Shown here: one piece after another, positions 56,659-64,000 of the stretch
Numbering within the stretch: the stretch's first letter is position 1
Layout: the number at the start of each line of letters is the position of its first letter
Source of the DNA: Planctomycetota bacterium
GTDB taxonomy: Bacteria; Planctomycetota; UBA1135; GCA-002686595
Assembly (NCBI GenBank): GCA_016714045.1
Contig: JADJNY010000002.1
Location: 62,001 to 126,000 of the forward strand
Reading direction: 5' to 3'
Length of the DNA: 64,000 bases
Notes under the pieces: model-generated
Seen by the model: the letters and a program-made list of their open reading frames with translations, nothing else
Told to the model about the DNA's origin: nothing
The model's database searches: none
Position numbers and translations under genes: made by a program

Positions 56659-59010
56659 ATGGTCCGCACTCCTTCGTCCGCCGTCCGCCGCGCCTTCGTC
56701 CTCTTCGCGCTCCTTCTCGCGCCGGCCACGGCCGCGGCGCAGCGCTCCCTCGGGAGCCCGAGCTCGTTCTCGGTGTTCGCGGCCGTCGAGCCGGCCTCCT
56801 CCGCGCCGGACGCGAGCTTCGCGTTCGAAGCGCTCTACGCGCCGGCGCAGGGGACGAGCGAAGAGGAGATCCTCAAGGAGATCAAGAGCGCCGGCGACTC
56901 GGTCAAGCCCGAGCGCATCAAGGACCTGGCGAATTGCAGGACGCGCACGGCGATGCAGGCCCTGCTCGAGCTCTACAACTCGTTCGGCACGATCTTCATG
57001 AAGCGCGAGGTCGTCCGCGCGCTCGTCAAGTTCGACGGCGTCGCCGACGCGGAGCAGCCTGCGCTGCAGAAGATCGTCGACGTCGCGACGCAGTCGAAGG
57101 AGATCGAGCTCCGCACCGCGGCGATCGACGCGCTCGGCGAGTGCGGCGTGCACGGCAAGGACTTCCTCGTGATGATCGTCGAGTCGGCGGCCGAGGATCA
57201 GCTGCGCGAACGCGCGATGACGGCGCATCTCCGACTGCACGAGAAGCCCGACCTCGAGTGGTACAAGCAGCTGTACAAGCCGAAGAAGGACGACGCCGAC
57301 GACGACAAGAACAAGAAGGGCGGCAAGCCCGCGCCGAAGCCGCCCAAGAAGGACCCGAAGAAGGACAAGGACGCCGACAAGGAAGGGAAGGAGGAGGACG
57401 CGCCCGGCACGCGCAAGGGCCGTCCGATCAACCCGATTCGCTTCATGGCGTTCGAAGCGCTCGCGTCGAACATGACGCCGGAGGAGCTCGTCGACGCGAC
57501 GAAGGACGGCTACCACAAGATCCGTTACGTCGCGCTGCAGGAGCTCGACCGGCGCTCGGACAAGAAGGCGCGCGAGATCGCCGAGCGCGTGATGAAGTCG
57601 GACGGCGACATGCCCGCGAACCGCGTGCTCGGCGCGCAGATCGTCGCCAAGGTCGACGGCACGAAGTGCGCCGAGGACCTGATCAAGATCGCGACGCAGC
57701 AGCCGACTCCGCTCGAGCTGCGCCGGGGCATCGCCGACATCGTCGTCGGCTGGAACGACGATCGTCTGAACAAGCAGATGATCACCGACCTCGCGCGCGG
57801 CAAGCCGTACGAGAAGCTCTTCTACGTCAATGCCGTCGAGAAGCTGCAGGACAAGCGCGTGGCGGACGGGCTCGAGCACCTCTTGTCCGACAAGGAAACG
57901 GACGTCGTCATCGCCGCCACGAAGGCGATCGCCGCGCGCGGCCAGAAGGAGTCGATCGAGAAGCTCCAGAAGATGATCGGCAAGGGGAAGGAGCGCAACG
58001 CGATGCGCGCGGCGCTCGACGCGCTCACCGTCCTGCGCAAGGGCGACGCGGCTTGGATCGACGAGCTGCTCGGGATGACGAAGCACGAGGACCCCGAGGT
58101 GCGCAACCTGGCGCTGCAGGCCCTGGGCGAGACGCGCGAGAAGAAGGCGCTCGACAAGCTCGTCGTCGCGTTGAACGACGAGAACTGGTCCGTGCGGCTC
58201 GCGGCGCTCGACGCGCTCGAACACCTGAAGATGAAGGAGGCCGTGGGCCCGATCGTCGAGCGCATGGCGAAGGAAGAAGGGCGCATGCTCCAGGAGTTCT
58301 CGCTCGCGCTCTGGCGCCTCACCGGGCAGGGCTTCCAGGAGAACGCGAAGGGCTGGGGCAACTGGTGGCAGGGCGCGAAGGACCGCTTCGAGTTCCTGAG
58401 CGAGGAGCAGCTCAACACGGTCAAGTCGGGCGAGGAAGAGTACTGCCTCAAGCAGACGACGCGCGTCGAGCAGAAGTTCTTCGGCATCCGCATCATCAGC
58501 CACCGCGTCATCTTCATCATCGACGTGTCGGGCTCGATGCAGGAGGTCCTGAACAGCGAGTACGAGGGCAAGACGAACCAGCCGCGCATGGAGGTCGCGA
58601 AGCGCGAGCTCGAGCGGTGCATCACGGGCCTCGACTCCAGCGCGTTCTTCAACATCGTCACCTTCTCGAGCGACGTCGATCGCTGGGTGGACGGGACGCT
58701 CTCCGTAGCCAACGAGAAGAACCGTGGCGCGGCGAAGGAGTACGTCGGCAAGCTGATGGCCGCGGGTGGCACGAACCTCTACGACGCCGTCGAGAACGCG
58801 TTCAAGGACCTCGACGTCGACACGATCTTCATCCTCTCCGACGGGGAGCCGTCGGTGAGCATCACCGATCCAACGGTGATCCGCGAGCGCGTGAAGGCCT
58901 GGAACGAACACCGCGGCATCCAGATCAACACGATCGCGATCGGCGGACAGTTCCAGATCCTCGAGTGGCTCGCCTCCGACTCGGGCGGCACGCACGTGAG
59001 CTTCGACTGA
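56659..59010 (+). CDS. Exported HEAT-repeat / VWA protein
   Basis: A 783-residue exported protein (signal 1-28, ATAAAQ). Residues about 90-550 are HEAT-like helical repeats (VRALVKFDGVADAEQPALQK, NWSVRLAALDALEHLKMKEA), broken near 205-250 by a linker of Lys, Asp and Pro. The C-terminal VWA domain from about residue 615 has a complete metal site: FIIDVSGSMQ, GGTNLYDAV and FILSDGEPS. It probably binds other proteins at the cell surface or in the periplasm; relatives are common in planctomycetes. It is followed by repeat copy B. Confidence 0.87.
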   Translation: MVRTPSSAVRRAFVLFALLLAPATAAAQRSLGSPSSFSVFAAVEPASSAPDASFAFEALYAPAQGTSEEEILKEIKSAGDSVKPERIKDLANCRTRTAMQALLELYNSFGTIFMKREVVRALVKFDGVADAEQPALQKIVDVATQSKEIELRTAAIDALGECGVHGKDFLVMIVESAAEDQLRERAMTAHLRLHEKPDLEWYKQLYKPKKDDADDDKNKKGGKPAPKPPKKDPKKDKDADKEGKEEDAPGTRKGRPINPIRFMAFEALASNMTPEELVDATKDGYHKIRYVALQELDRRSDKKAREIAERVMKSDGDMPANRVLGAQIVAKVDGTKCAEDLIKIATQQPTPLELRRGIADIVVGWNDDRLNKQMITDLARGKPYEKLFYVNAVEKLQDKRVADGLEHLLSDKETDVVIAATKAIAARGQKESIEKLQKMIGKGKERNAMRAALDALTVLRKGDAAWIDELLGMTKHEDPEVRNLALQALGETREKKALDKLVVALNDENWSVRLAALDALEHLKMKEAVGPIVERMAKEEGRMLQEFSLALWRLTGQGFQENAKGWGNWWQGAKDRFEFLSEEQLNTVKSGEEEYCLKQTTRVEQKFFGIRIISHRVIFIIDVSGSMQEVLNSEYEGKTNQPRMEVAKRELERCITGLDSSAFFNIVTFSSDVDRWVDGTLSVANEKNRGAAKEYVGKLMAAGGTNLYDAVENAFKDLDVDTIFILSDGEPSVSITDPTVIRERVKAWNEHRGIQINTIAIGGQFQILEWLASDSGGTHVSFD

Positions 59011-59106
59011 GCCAGGCCGCCGCCCGCGCCGCTCGCCCGATGCCGAGCCACGACTTCCGAAACGGCTCGCGCCACGCGCACCTTTCCGTCGCGTCGGGCA
59101 TGAGGT

Positions 59107-59253
59107 GCTGAGAGCAACTTGAACCCCGCGCAGCCCCGGACCGGTCCTCCGGTCCGGGGCTGTGCGGGGTCCGGAATGCGAAGCAGCCGATGTGTTCCGT
59201 TGCGTCTCTTTCCCCCGCGTCGTCTCACCCGGCAATTGCGTCCCGACCGACAC
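59107..59253 (+). repeat. Interspersed hairpin-tail repeat, copy B
   Basis: Starts GCTGAGAGC. The 22-bp stem (59123-59144 with 59149-59170, one G-T pair) has loop TCCT. The small second hairpin has GAA loop and bulged A but one mismatch. The tail has TGTGTTCCGTTGCGTC and GGCAATTGCG, ending CCGACCGACAC. It lies 97 nt after the HEAT/VWA gene in the same orientation. The conserved tail ends about 50 nt before the TTG start of the next gene. Confidence 0.88.
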
Positions 59254-59306
59254 GAATCCCAACACACACTTGCCCCGTCCCCCCCGCGCGCGACACCCTC
59301 CGCCCC

Positions 59307-60308
59307 TTGAAGACCGCGCTCCGCGTCCTCCTCTCGCTCGCCGTCGCACTCGGGCTCGTCCTCCTGCTCATGGCGTGGGGCGGAGTCGACCTCGCCGAAC
59401 TCGCTCGCGCCTGGCAACACATCTCGCCCGCCGCACTCGCCGCGGCGACGGCGATCTACGCGCTCCAATACCTCGCGCGCGCCGAGCGCTTCCGCGCCCT
59501 CTTCCCGCCCGCGCTGCGACCTTCGTTCGCGACGACGCTCTCCGTCACCTCCGCCTACGGCATGGCGACGCTGATTCTGCCCGCGAAGATGGGCGAGGCG
59601 ACCTTCGTCGTCTACCTGAACCGTGCGGGCGGCACCGGCGCGTCCCAGGCGATCGCGGCGCTCGTCGTTTCGCGCCTGCTCGACTTCGCGAGCCTCTTCC
59701 TCGGCTTCGGGGTCGCGTCGATCGGCCTCGCCGCATCCGGGTCCCACGCGGAGCTCGCGTGGCTGGCGCCGCTCGGCGGTGCGCTCGTCGTCGCGTCCGC
59801 CGTCGTGTTCTGGCTCGCGGTGCGCGGCGATGTCTTCGTGCGGATCGCGACGGGCGTCGCACGCGCGCTCGGTCTCGCGCGCTTCGCGCTCGGGAAGAAG
59901 CTCGTCGAGCGCATCGACTCGCTCGCCGGCGCGCTGCGCGAGTCCGCACGCGATGGGCGTGCGCTGCGCGGCGCGCTGTGGTCGCTGCCGATGTGGCTGT
60001 GCGTCTTCGCGTTCTGCGCCGTGCTCGGCCGCGGTTTCGGATTGCCCGACACGATCGGGTTCGCCGCCGCGAGCTTTGGCGCGAGCCTCGCGATCCTGAC
60101 CAGCATCGTCCCGCTCTCCGCGTTCGCGAACTTCGGCACGCTCGAGGCCGGCTGGGTGCTCGGCTTCGGGATCTTCGGCGTGTCGCGCGAGCTCGCGCTC
60201 GCGACGGGGACGGGCTTGCACCTCGTGCAGCTCGGGCTCGCGGTCGCGTTCGGGCTGCTCGGGCACGTCGGGATGGGGCTCGTCGCGCGGCGCGGATCAG
60301 CGAGCTGA
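59307..60308 (+). CDS. Flippase-like integral membrane protein (UPF0104 / LPG-synthase TM type)
   Basis: A 333-residue membrane protein with about eight spans, starting LRVLLSLAVALGLVLLLMAW. The family landmarks are ALQYLARAERFRALF and LILPAKMGEATFVVYLNRAG, the latter resembling the conserved PxKxGE segment of lysylphosphatidylglycerol-synthase transmembrane regions. There is no ATG at a suitable place; TTG at 59307 gives the expected (M)KTALRVLLSL start. The frame is open upstream through repeat copy B. It likely moves a lipid or lipid-linked sugar across the membrane. Confidence 0.78.
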   Translation: MKTALRVLLSLAVALGLVLLLMAWGGVDLAELARAWQHISPAALAAATAIYALQYLARAERFRALFPPALRPSFATTLSVTSAYGMATLILPAKMGEATFVVYLNRAGGTGASQAIAALVVSRLLDFASLFLGFGVASIGLAASGSHAELAWLAPLGGALVVASAVVFWLAVRGDVFVRIATGVARALGLARFALGKKLVERIDSLAGALRESARDGRALRGALWSLPMWLCVFAFCAVLGRGFGLPDTIGFAAASFGASLAILTSIVPLSAFANFGTLEAGWVLGFGIFGVSRELALATGTGLHLVQLGLAVAFGLLGHVGMGLVARRGSAS

Positions 60309-60405
60309 CGGCGAGCAGGGTCGCGCCTGCCAGCGAACAGTCGGGCCCGCGTCGCAGGCCGTCCGCGCAGCTCCAGCCGCCGCGCAGGCGTTCACAGGGC
60401 CGCGA

Positions 60406-61410
60406 TCACCCGCGCAGCGCGTCGAGCAGCGCCTTCTTCGCCGCGTCGATCGTCGGCGTCGGCTCCGCGACGCTCGAGAGCGCGAGGTGCAGCGACGCGA
60501 GCACGTTGCGTGCGTTCTGCGCGGTGACGAAGCGCGCGGGGTCGAACGGCTGAGCGCTCCACACGGCCGCGCGGCGCGTCCGCTCGCGCGCGAGCCAGGC
60601 GTCGAAGGGCGCCGCGTCGAAGTCGGCGCGCTTGACGAGGCTCGCGAGCACCGCGGCGAGCCGCTCGTCCTCGCCCCACGCGAGCACGGTCGGGACTGCG
60701 GCGAGCTTCGTCTCGACCGCGGAGAGCACGCGCGCCTCGTCGTCCGGTTGGAACCGCGGCGAACGCGCGAGGAACTTGAGCAAGTCCGCCGTGTGCGCGA
60801 CCGAGTGATGCCAGCCCGTGCCGTCGACCCAACCGCGGACGTCGCGCTCCGCGGCGAGGTACGCGAGCGCCGCGTCGAGGAGCGCGCGCCAGCCCGCGTC
60901 GTCGAGGAACGGTCGCTGCAGGTCGCTCGCCGCGAGCAGCGACAGGTGGAGCGCGCTGAAGGAGCGCAGCAGCACGGACTCATCGCCCGGGGCGGGAGCG
61001 CTCGACGGCACGGCGAGCTGCGTGATGAGCGCGGTCGCGTGCTCCCGCAGCACCGCGTCGTCGAAGCGGGCTTTCGGGAAGAGCCAGTGGCGCATCAAGT
61101 CGTACGTGACGTCGTCGCGCAACGCGGGGTCCGTCGCACCGAGCGCCTTGCGGACGCGCGCGAGCACCTGCGCCGGCGCGACGTCGGCGGGGAGCGCGTA
61201 CTCGCCGCCCTGCAGCGAACGCAGCCACGCGAGCTCGCGCGCCGCGTCGTCGGGCTCGATCGGACGCGTGCTCGCGCTCGACTGCGTGCGCGGCGCGAGC
61301 ACCGGTCCAGCGATCGTCGTGGTCGGATCGAGCGAGGCGTGGCGCCCGACGACAGGCAGCGCGGCGTGCGTCGAAGCGAGGGAGAGGACGAGCAGGTGCG
61401 AGAGGCTCAT
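60406..61410 (-). CDS. Exported DUF2785 family protein
   Basis: A 334-residue protein with an N-terminal signal-like segment (MSLSHLLVLSLASTHAALPV). The hallmark AERDVRGWVDGTGWHHSVAH is present near residue 190, followed by TADLLKFLARSP, matching DUF2785, an all-helical family of unknown function. I chose ATG 61410; the frame is open to 61620, but that extension runs into the divergent fasciclin gene. It is convergent with the flippase-like gene. Confidence 0.8.
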   Translation of the reverse strand: MSLSHLLVLSLASTHAALPVVGRHASLDPTTTIAGPVLAPRTQSSASTRPIEPDDAARELAWLRSLQGGEYALPADVAPAQVLARVRKALGATDPALRDDVTYDLMRHWLFPKARFDDAVLREHATALITQLAVPSSAPAPGDESVLLRSFSALHLSLLAASDLQRPFLDDAGWRALLDAALAYLAAERDVRGWVDGTGWHHSVAHTADLLKFLARSPRFQPDDEARVLSAVETKLAAVPTVLAWGEDERLAAVLASLVKRADFDAAPFDAWLARERTRRAAVWSAQPFDPARFVTAQNARNVLASLHLALSSVAEPTPTIDAAKKALLDALRG

Positions 61411-61605
61411 CGACGCAGCGTCGCGTGCGGCGCGGCAGGTGGCAAGGCCGATTCGGGCGCTCCGGCGATCGTGCACGAACGGCGTGCGCTCGCGCGAAGC
61501 CGACGAGAGCCCGCATCCGCGGCGCGTGAGCTCGCGTACCACGCTGCGCCTGACGCGGCCGCGCAGAGCAGCATCCAAGTCACCCAATCCTTCGAGACGA
61601 ATCCC

Positions 61606-62538
61606 ATGCTCCTCACTCAACTCCTGCTCCTCACCGCGCTCGCTCCGACGTTTCGCGCTCCGCTAGCCGTCGCGCCCGGCGACGGGTGCGCTTCCAAGAC
61701 CGCGCTCGCCGCGGGCGACACGAAGTCGATCGTCGACACCGCCGTAGCCGCGGGCTCGTTCACGACGCTCGCGAAGGCGCTTCAGTCAGCGAAGCTCGTC
61801 GACGCGCTCCAGGCGAAAGGCCCGTTCACCGTCTTCGCGCCGACGGACGAGGCGTTCGCCAAGCTGCCGAAGGGTACGCTCGAGCGGCTCCTCCGGCCGG
61901 AGAACGCGCACGAGCTCGCGGCGCTGCTCACGTACCACGTCGTGCCAGGCAACGTCGCCGCGAAGGACGTCGTGAAGTTGGCGAGCGCGACGACGCTCAA
62001 CGGACAGCGTGTCGACGTGCGCGTCGTCGAGGGCGGCGTGCGCATCGACGATGCGAACGTCGTCAAGACGGACATCACGTGCTCGAACGGCGTGATCCAC
62101 GTGATCGATCGCGTGCTCGTGCCGCAGACGGCGAACGTCGTTCAGCTCGCGGAGAAGGCCGGAACGTTTGGGACGCTCGTCGCTGCGCTCGATGCGGCGG
62201 GGTTGAAGGACGTGCTCGCGGGCGAGGGGCCGTTCACGGTGTTCGCGCCGAGCGATGAGGCGTTCGCAAAGCTGCCGAAGGGGACGGTGGAGGGGCTGTT
62301 GAAGCCTGAGAACAAGGCGCGGCTCGTCGCGCTGCTGAAGTTCCACGTGGTGTCGGGGCGCGTCTATGCGGATCAGGCGCGTGCGCTCGCTTCGGCGACG
62401 ACGCTCGAAGGTCGCACGGTCGCCCTGAAGGCGACCGAGCACGGCCTGCTCGTCGGCGGAGCGAACGTGACGCGTGCGGACCTCGAGGCATCGAACGGCG
62501 TGATCCACGTGATCGACGCGGTGTTGATGCCGAAGTGA
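61606..62538 (+). CDS. Exported protein with two fasciclin (FAS1) domains
   Basis: A 310-residue exported protein (signal about 1-22). It has two FAS1 domains, about 36-170 and 175-308, each with GPFTVFAPTDEAFAKLPKGT (GPFTVFAPSDEAFAKLPKGT in the second), a YHVV or FHVV segment, and NGVIHVIDRVLVP or NGVIHVIDAVLMP. FAS1 domains mediate adhesion between cells or to matrix. The two halves are similar enough to indicate internal duplication. It is convergent with the SGNH gene, with repeat copy D between them. Confidence 0.93.
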   Translation: MLLTQLLLLTALAPTFRAPLAVAPGDGCASKTALAAGDTKSIVDTAVAAGSFTTLAKALQSAKLVDALQAKGPFTVFAPTDEAFAKLPKGTLERLLRPENAHELAALLTYHVVPGNVAAKDVVKLASATTLNGQRVDVRVVEGGVRIDDANVVKTDITCSNGVIHVIDRVLVPQTANVVQLAEKAGTFGTLVAALDAAGLKDVLAGEGPFTVFAPSDEAFAKLPKGTVEGLLKPENKARLVALLKFHVVSGRVYADQARALASATTLEGRTVALKATEHGLLVGGANVTRADLEASNGVIHVIDAVLMPK

Positions 62539-62639
62539 CGGCAGATTGGCTCCCGGCTTCTCGGTGGAGCCCACTCGGCGGTCGCGGGCTCGTAGAGCGC
62601 GGCCGCTGATTGTTTTTGTTGGTGGCGGGGGGGACGATG

Positions 62640-62777
62640 GGAGCGCAATTGCCAGATGGGGCGATCAAGGGAGAGGGACGCAACGGAACACATTCGGATG
62701 CTCCGCATTCCGGACTCCGCGTCGGCACGGGCCGGAAGACCGGCCCGTGCCGACGCGGAGTTCTAGGGGCTCTCAGC
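62640..62777 (-). repeat. Interspersed hairpin-tail repeat, copy D
   Basis: Reading on the reverse strand: GCTGAGAGCCCC, where the TGA is the stop codon of the SGNH gene. A perfect 22-bp stem follows (+ strand 62714-62735 with 62740-62761) with a 4-nt loop, then the second hairpin (GGA-A-TGC / GCATCC), then TGTGTTCCGTTGCGTCCCT and GGCAATTGCG. The stem differs from copy C at one position on each arm, and the change is compensated. Confidence 0.88.
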
Positions 62778-63975
62778 TTCGGGCGGGGGTGCGGGGGGCG
62801 CTTTGCGTCAGCAGTTGGCGTGCGACCGCGCGGCCGAGGAGCTCGCAGCCCTTCGGCGTGTGGTGGAGTTCGTCGTAGTAGTGCTCGAAGTCGCGGGGGA
62901 CAATCGAGTTCAGCTCGAGCGCTTCGACGCCCAACTCGTTGGCTACGCGCACGGCGCGTTCGTCGACTTGGGTGAGCAGTTTCCAGACGGCTTCGTGCGC
63001 GTAGTAGGTCGTGACTTCGCCCGCGTAGGGCCGGCCCGCGCCGAAGTTCCACAGAAGCGCGCGCTCGTCGGGCGTCAGCTGCTTCTCGAGCCACGGTTGC
63101 CGCGCGATCACGACGCGCGCGCCTTTCGCGCGGCACAGCTCGACCAGGCGGCGCAGGTGCGTCTCGAAGTGGTCGAGCATCGGCGCCGGGTTCGGCGTGC
63201 GGTCGAGGAGTTCTTTTGCGCGCTGGCGCATCGCGCGCGCGTCGTCGAGGCGCTTGCCGGCGCGTTCGCGCACTTCGATCGGGCGGCGCAGGCGCTTGTT
63301 CCAGAGGCTCGCGATTCGGCGCAGGGCGAGCGTGCGCGGGCTCCAGCCGAACGGGCCTTCGGGGTGCCATGCGAAGACCTGGCTCGCGGGGATCGGCTTC
63401 GGTTCGATGCGCGCGGGCGTCTTCTTCTCAAGCCAGTGCACGACGTCGCTGGCGCCGACGAGGAACACGACGGCGTCGAGGCGCTCGTAGCGCGGCAGCG
63501 TGCGCCGCAGCATGAGCTCGATCTCCTCGCACGCGACGAGGGAGCGCGCCGTGTTGCCGACGTGGACGCGCTGCGCGCCGAGCTTCGCGAGCGCGTCGGG
63601 TGCGCCGAGCTCGCGCGCGATCACCTCGGCCCACGTGTCCTTCTGGTCGAGGAAGTAGCACTCGGCCGCGCTCCCGCCCGTGACGAGCACGCGGTACGTT
63701 CGCGCCGTGTCGGCGGGCGGTTCGGCGCCGCGCTCGCCTTGCGAGTTGATCTCCCAGTGCGCGGTCGGAGGCAGCGACGGCAGCGCGGCGCGGTCGAGTT
63801 CGAGCCGCGTGCGCGCGAACGGTGTCCAGACGAAGTACGGCGCCTTGCGCGCCATCCATGCGCGCGCGAGGAGCTCGACGAGCACGAACAGCGCGACGCC
63901 GACGGACAGCGCGACGCCCGCGCAGAAGGTGTAGAAGACCGCGAGCTGCGACGCTTCGATCGCCGCGAGGATCAC
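62773..63975 (-). CDS. Membrane-anchored SGNH/GDSL hydrolase
   Basis: A 400-residue protein with one N-terminal membrane span (about 11-38). The SGNH blocks are recognisable: VLVTGGSAAECYFLDQ (block I, near residue 97, Ser after GG), VGASDVVHWL (block III, with Ser instead of the usual Asn), and the C-terminal Asp-His pair in YYDELHHTPKGC. Such proteins are often acyl-esterases acting on exported polysaccharides or lipids. The start is GTG, with GGAGG 8 nt upstream. The stop codon lies inside repeat copy D. Confidence 0.82.
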   Translation of the reverse strand: MILAAIEASQLAVFYTFCAGVALSVGVALFVLVELLARAWMARKAPYFVWTPFARTRLELDRAALPSLPPTAHWEINSQGERGAEPPADTARTYRVLVTGGSAAECYFLDQKDTWAEVIARELGAPDALAKLGAQRVHVGNTARSLVACEEIELMLRRTLPRYERLDAVVFLVGASDVVHWLEKKTPARIEPKPIPASQVFAWHPEGPFGWSPRTLALRRIASLWNKRLRRPIEVRERAGKRLDDARAMRQRAKELLDRTPNPAPMLDHFETHLRRLVELCRAKGARVVIARQPWLEKQLTPDERALLWNFGAGRPYAGEVTTYYAHEAVWKLLTQVDERAVRVANELGVEALELNSIVPRDFEHYYDELHHTPKGCELLGRAVARQLLTQSAPRTPARS

Positions 63976-64000
63976 GGACGGGACCTCCGCGCGGACATCG

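Noticed and set aside
59107..59253. Short peptides starting MRS-x-R and CSVA in the interspersed repeats
   Set aside because: The frame is not kept: insertions and deletions between copies shift it, and copy C meets a stop early. The conservation is at the nucleotide and structural level.
1..64000. CRISPR arrays, rRNA, tRNA, insertion sequences or prophage
   Set aside because: No regularly spaced repeats with unique spacers, no cloverleaf with a CCA-type end that I could recognise, no transposase or phage protein among the frames.

Overview
The window is a very GC-rich stretch of chromosome, almost certainly from a planctomycete. Three things point that way. It carries a DUF1080 / membrane-bound-dehydrogenase / haem-binding fusion protein of the PVC type. 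An ECF sigma factor is fused to a membrane-anchored extracytoplasmic half. There are several large secreted proteins with a short Cys-rich C-terminal module (FCxGDG...CPC...GCxNS...FCPP), which I associate with Planctomycetota of the Saltatorellus/Poly30 type. That placement is inference; there is no rRNA, tRNA, CRISPR array, phage or insertion sequence to anchor it.

Layout. 0-12 kb: three tandem paralogous secreted proteins of about 570 aa, then a reverse-strand housekeeping block (argS, apt, a FliA/WhiG-type sigma factor), then a fourth paralogue. 12-24 kb: surface and catabolic lipoproteins (the cytochrome fusion, a mutarotase-fold lipoprotein, a GH172-erythromycin-esterase fusion), lexA behind a 24-residue membrane leader peptide, and an ABC-F ATPase. 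24-33 kb: a methyltransferase, a trio of small pilin-like membrane proteins (one with an in-frame stop), a duplicated VWA gene end flanking a fifth protein with the Cys module, a MoxR-type ATPase with its VWA partner, and a HIT protein. 33-42 kb: a pyrK-like gene with an in-frame TAG, the sigma-factor/receptor fusion, a TMTC-like TPR membrane protein, and a secreted matrixin protease with its small partner. 42-50 kb: a polytopic membrane protein, mutY, a family 2 glycosyltransferase, and a pduS-pduT pair without other microcompartment genes. 50-64 kb: a PDZ/toroid/HEAT/acetylesterase fusion, a DUF3750 lipoprotein, an Rrf2 regulator with a short-chain dehydrogenase, a HEAT/VWA exported protein, a flippase-like protein, a DUF2785 protein, a two-domain fasciclin protein and an SGNH hydrolase.

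The most unusual non-coding item is a roughly 140-155 bp interspersed repeat, present four times (6041-6194, 52874-53030, 59107-59253, 62640-62777). Every copy lies downstream of a gene and reads the same way as that gene. It folds into a long hairpin (22 bp with a 4-nt loop in three copies), then a small second hairpin with a bulged A, then a conserved linear tail. Base changes in both stems are compensated between copies, so the structure is under selection. Other signals are a recurrent TANNCT-like -10 hexamer, often only 6-11 nt before the start codon with no Shine-Dalgarno sequence (leaderless messages), and two otherwise intact genes each interrupted by a single TAG.

Functionally the window reads as a free-living, surface-oriented heterotroph locus. 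Many products are exported or lipid-anchored and look made for binding and degrading carbohydrates or esters outside the cytoplasm. Housekeeping genes are scattered between them in short operons.
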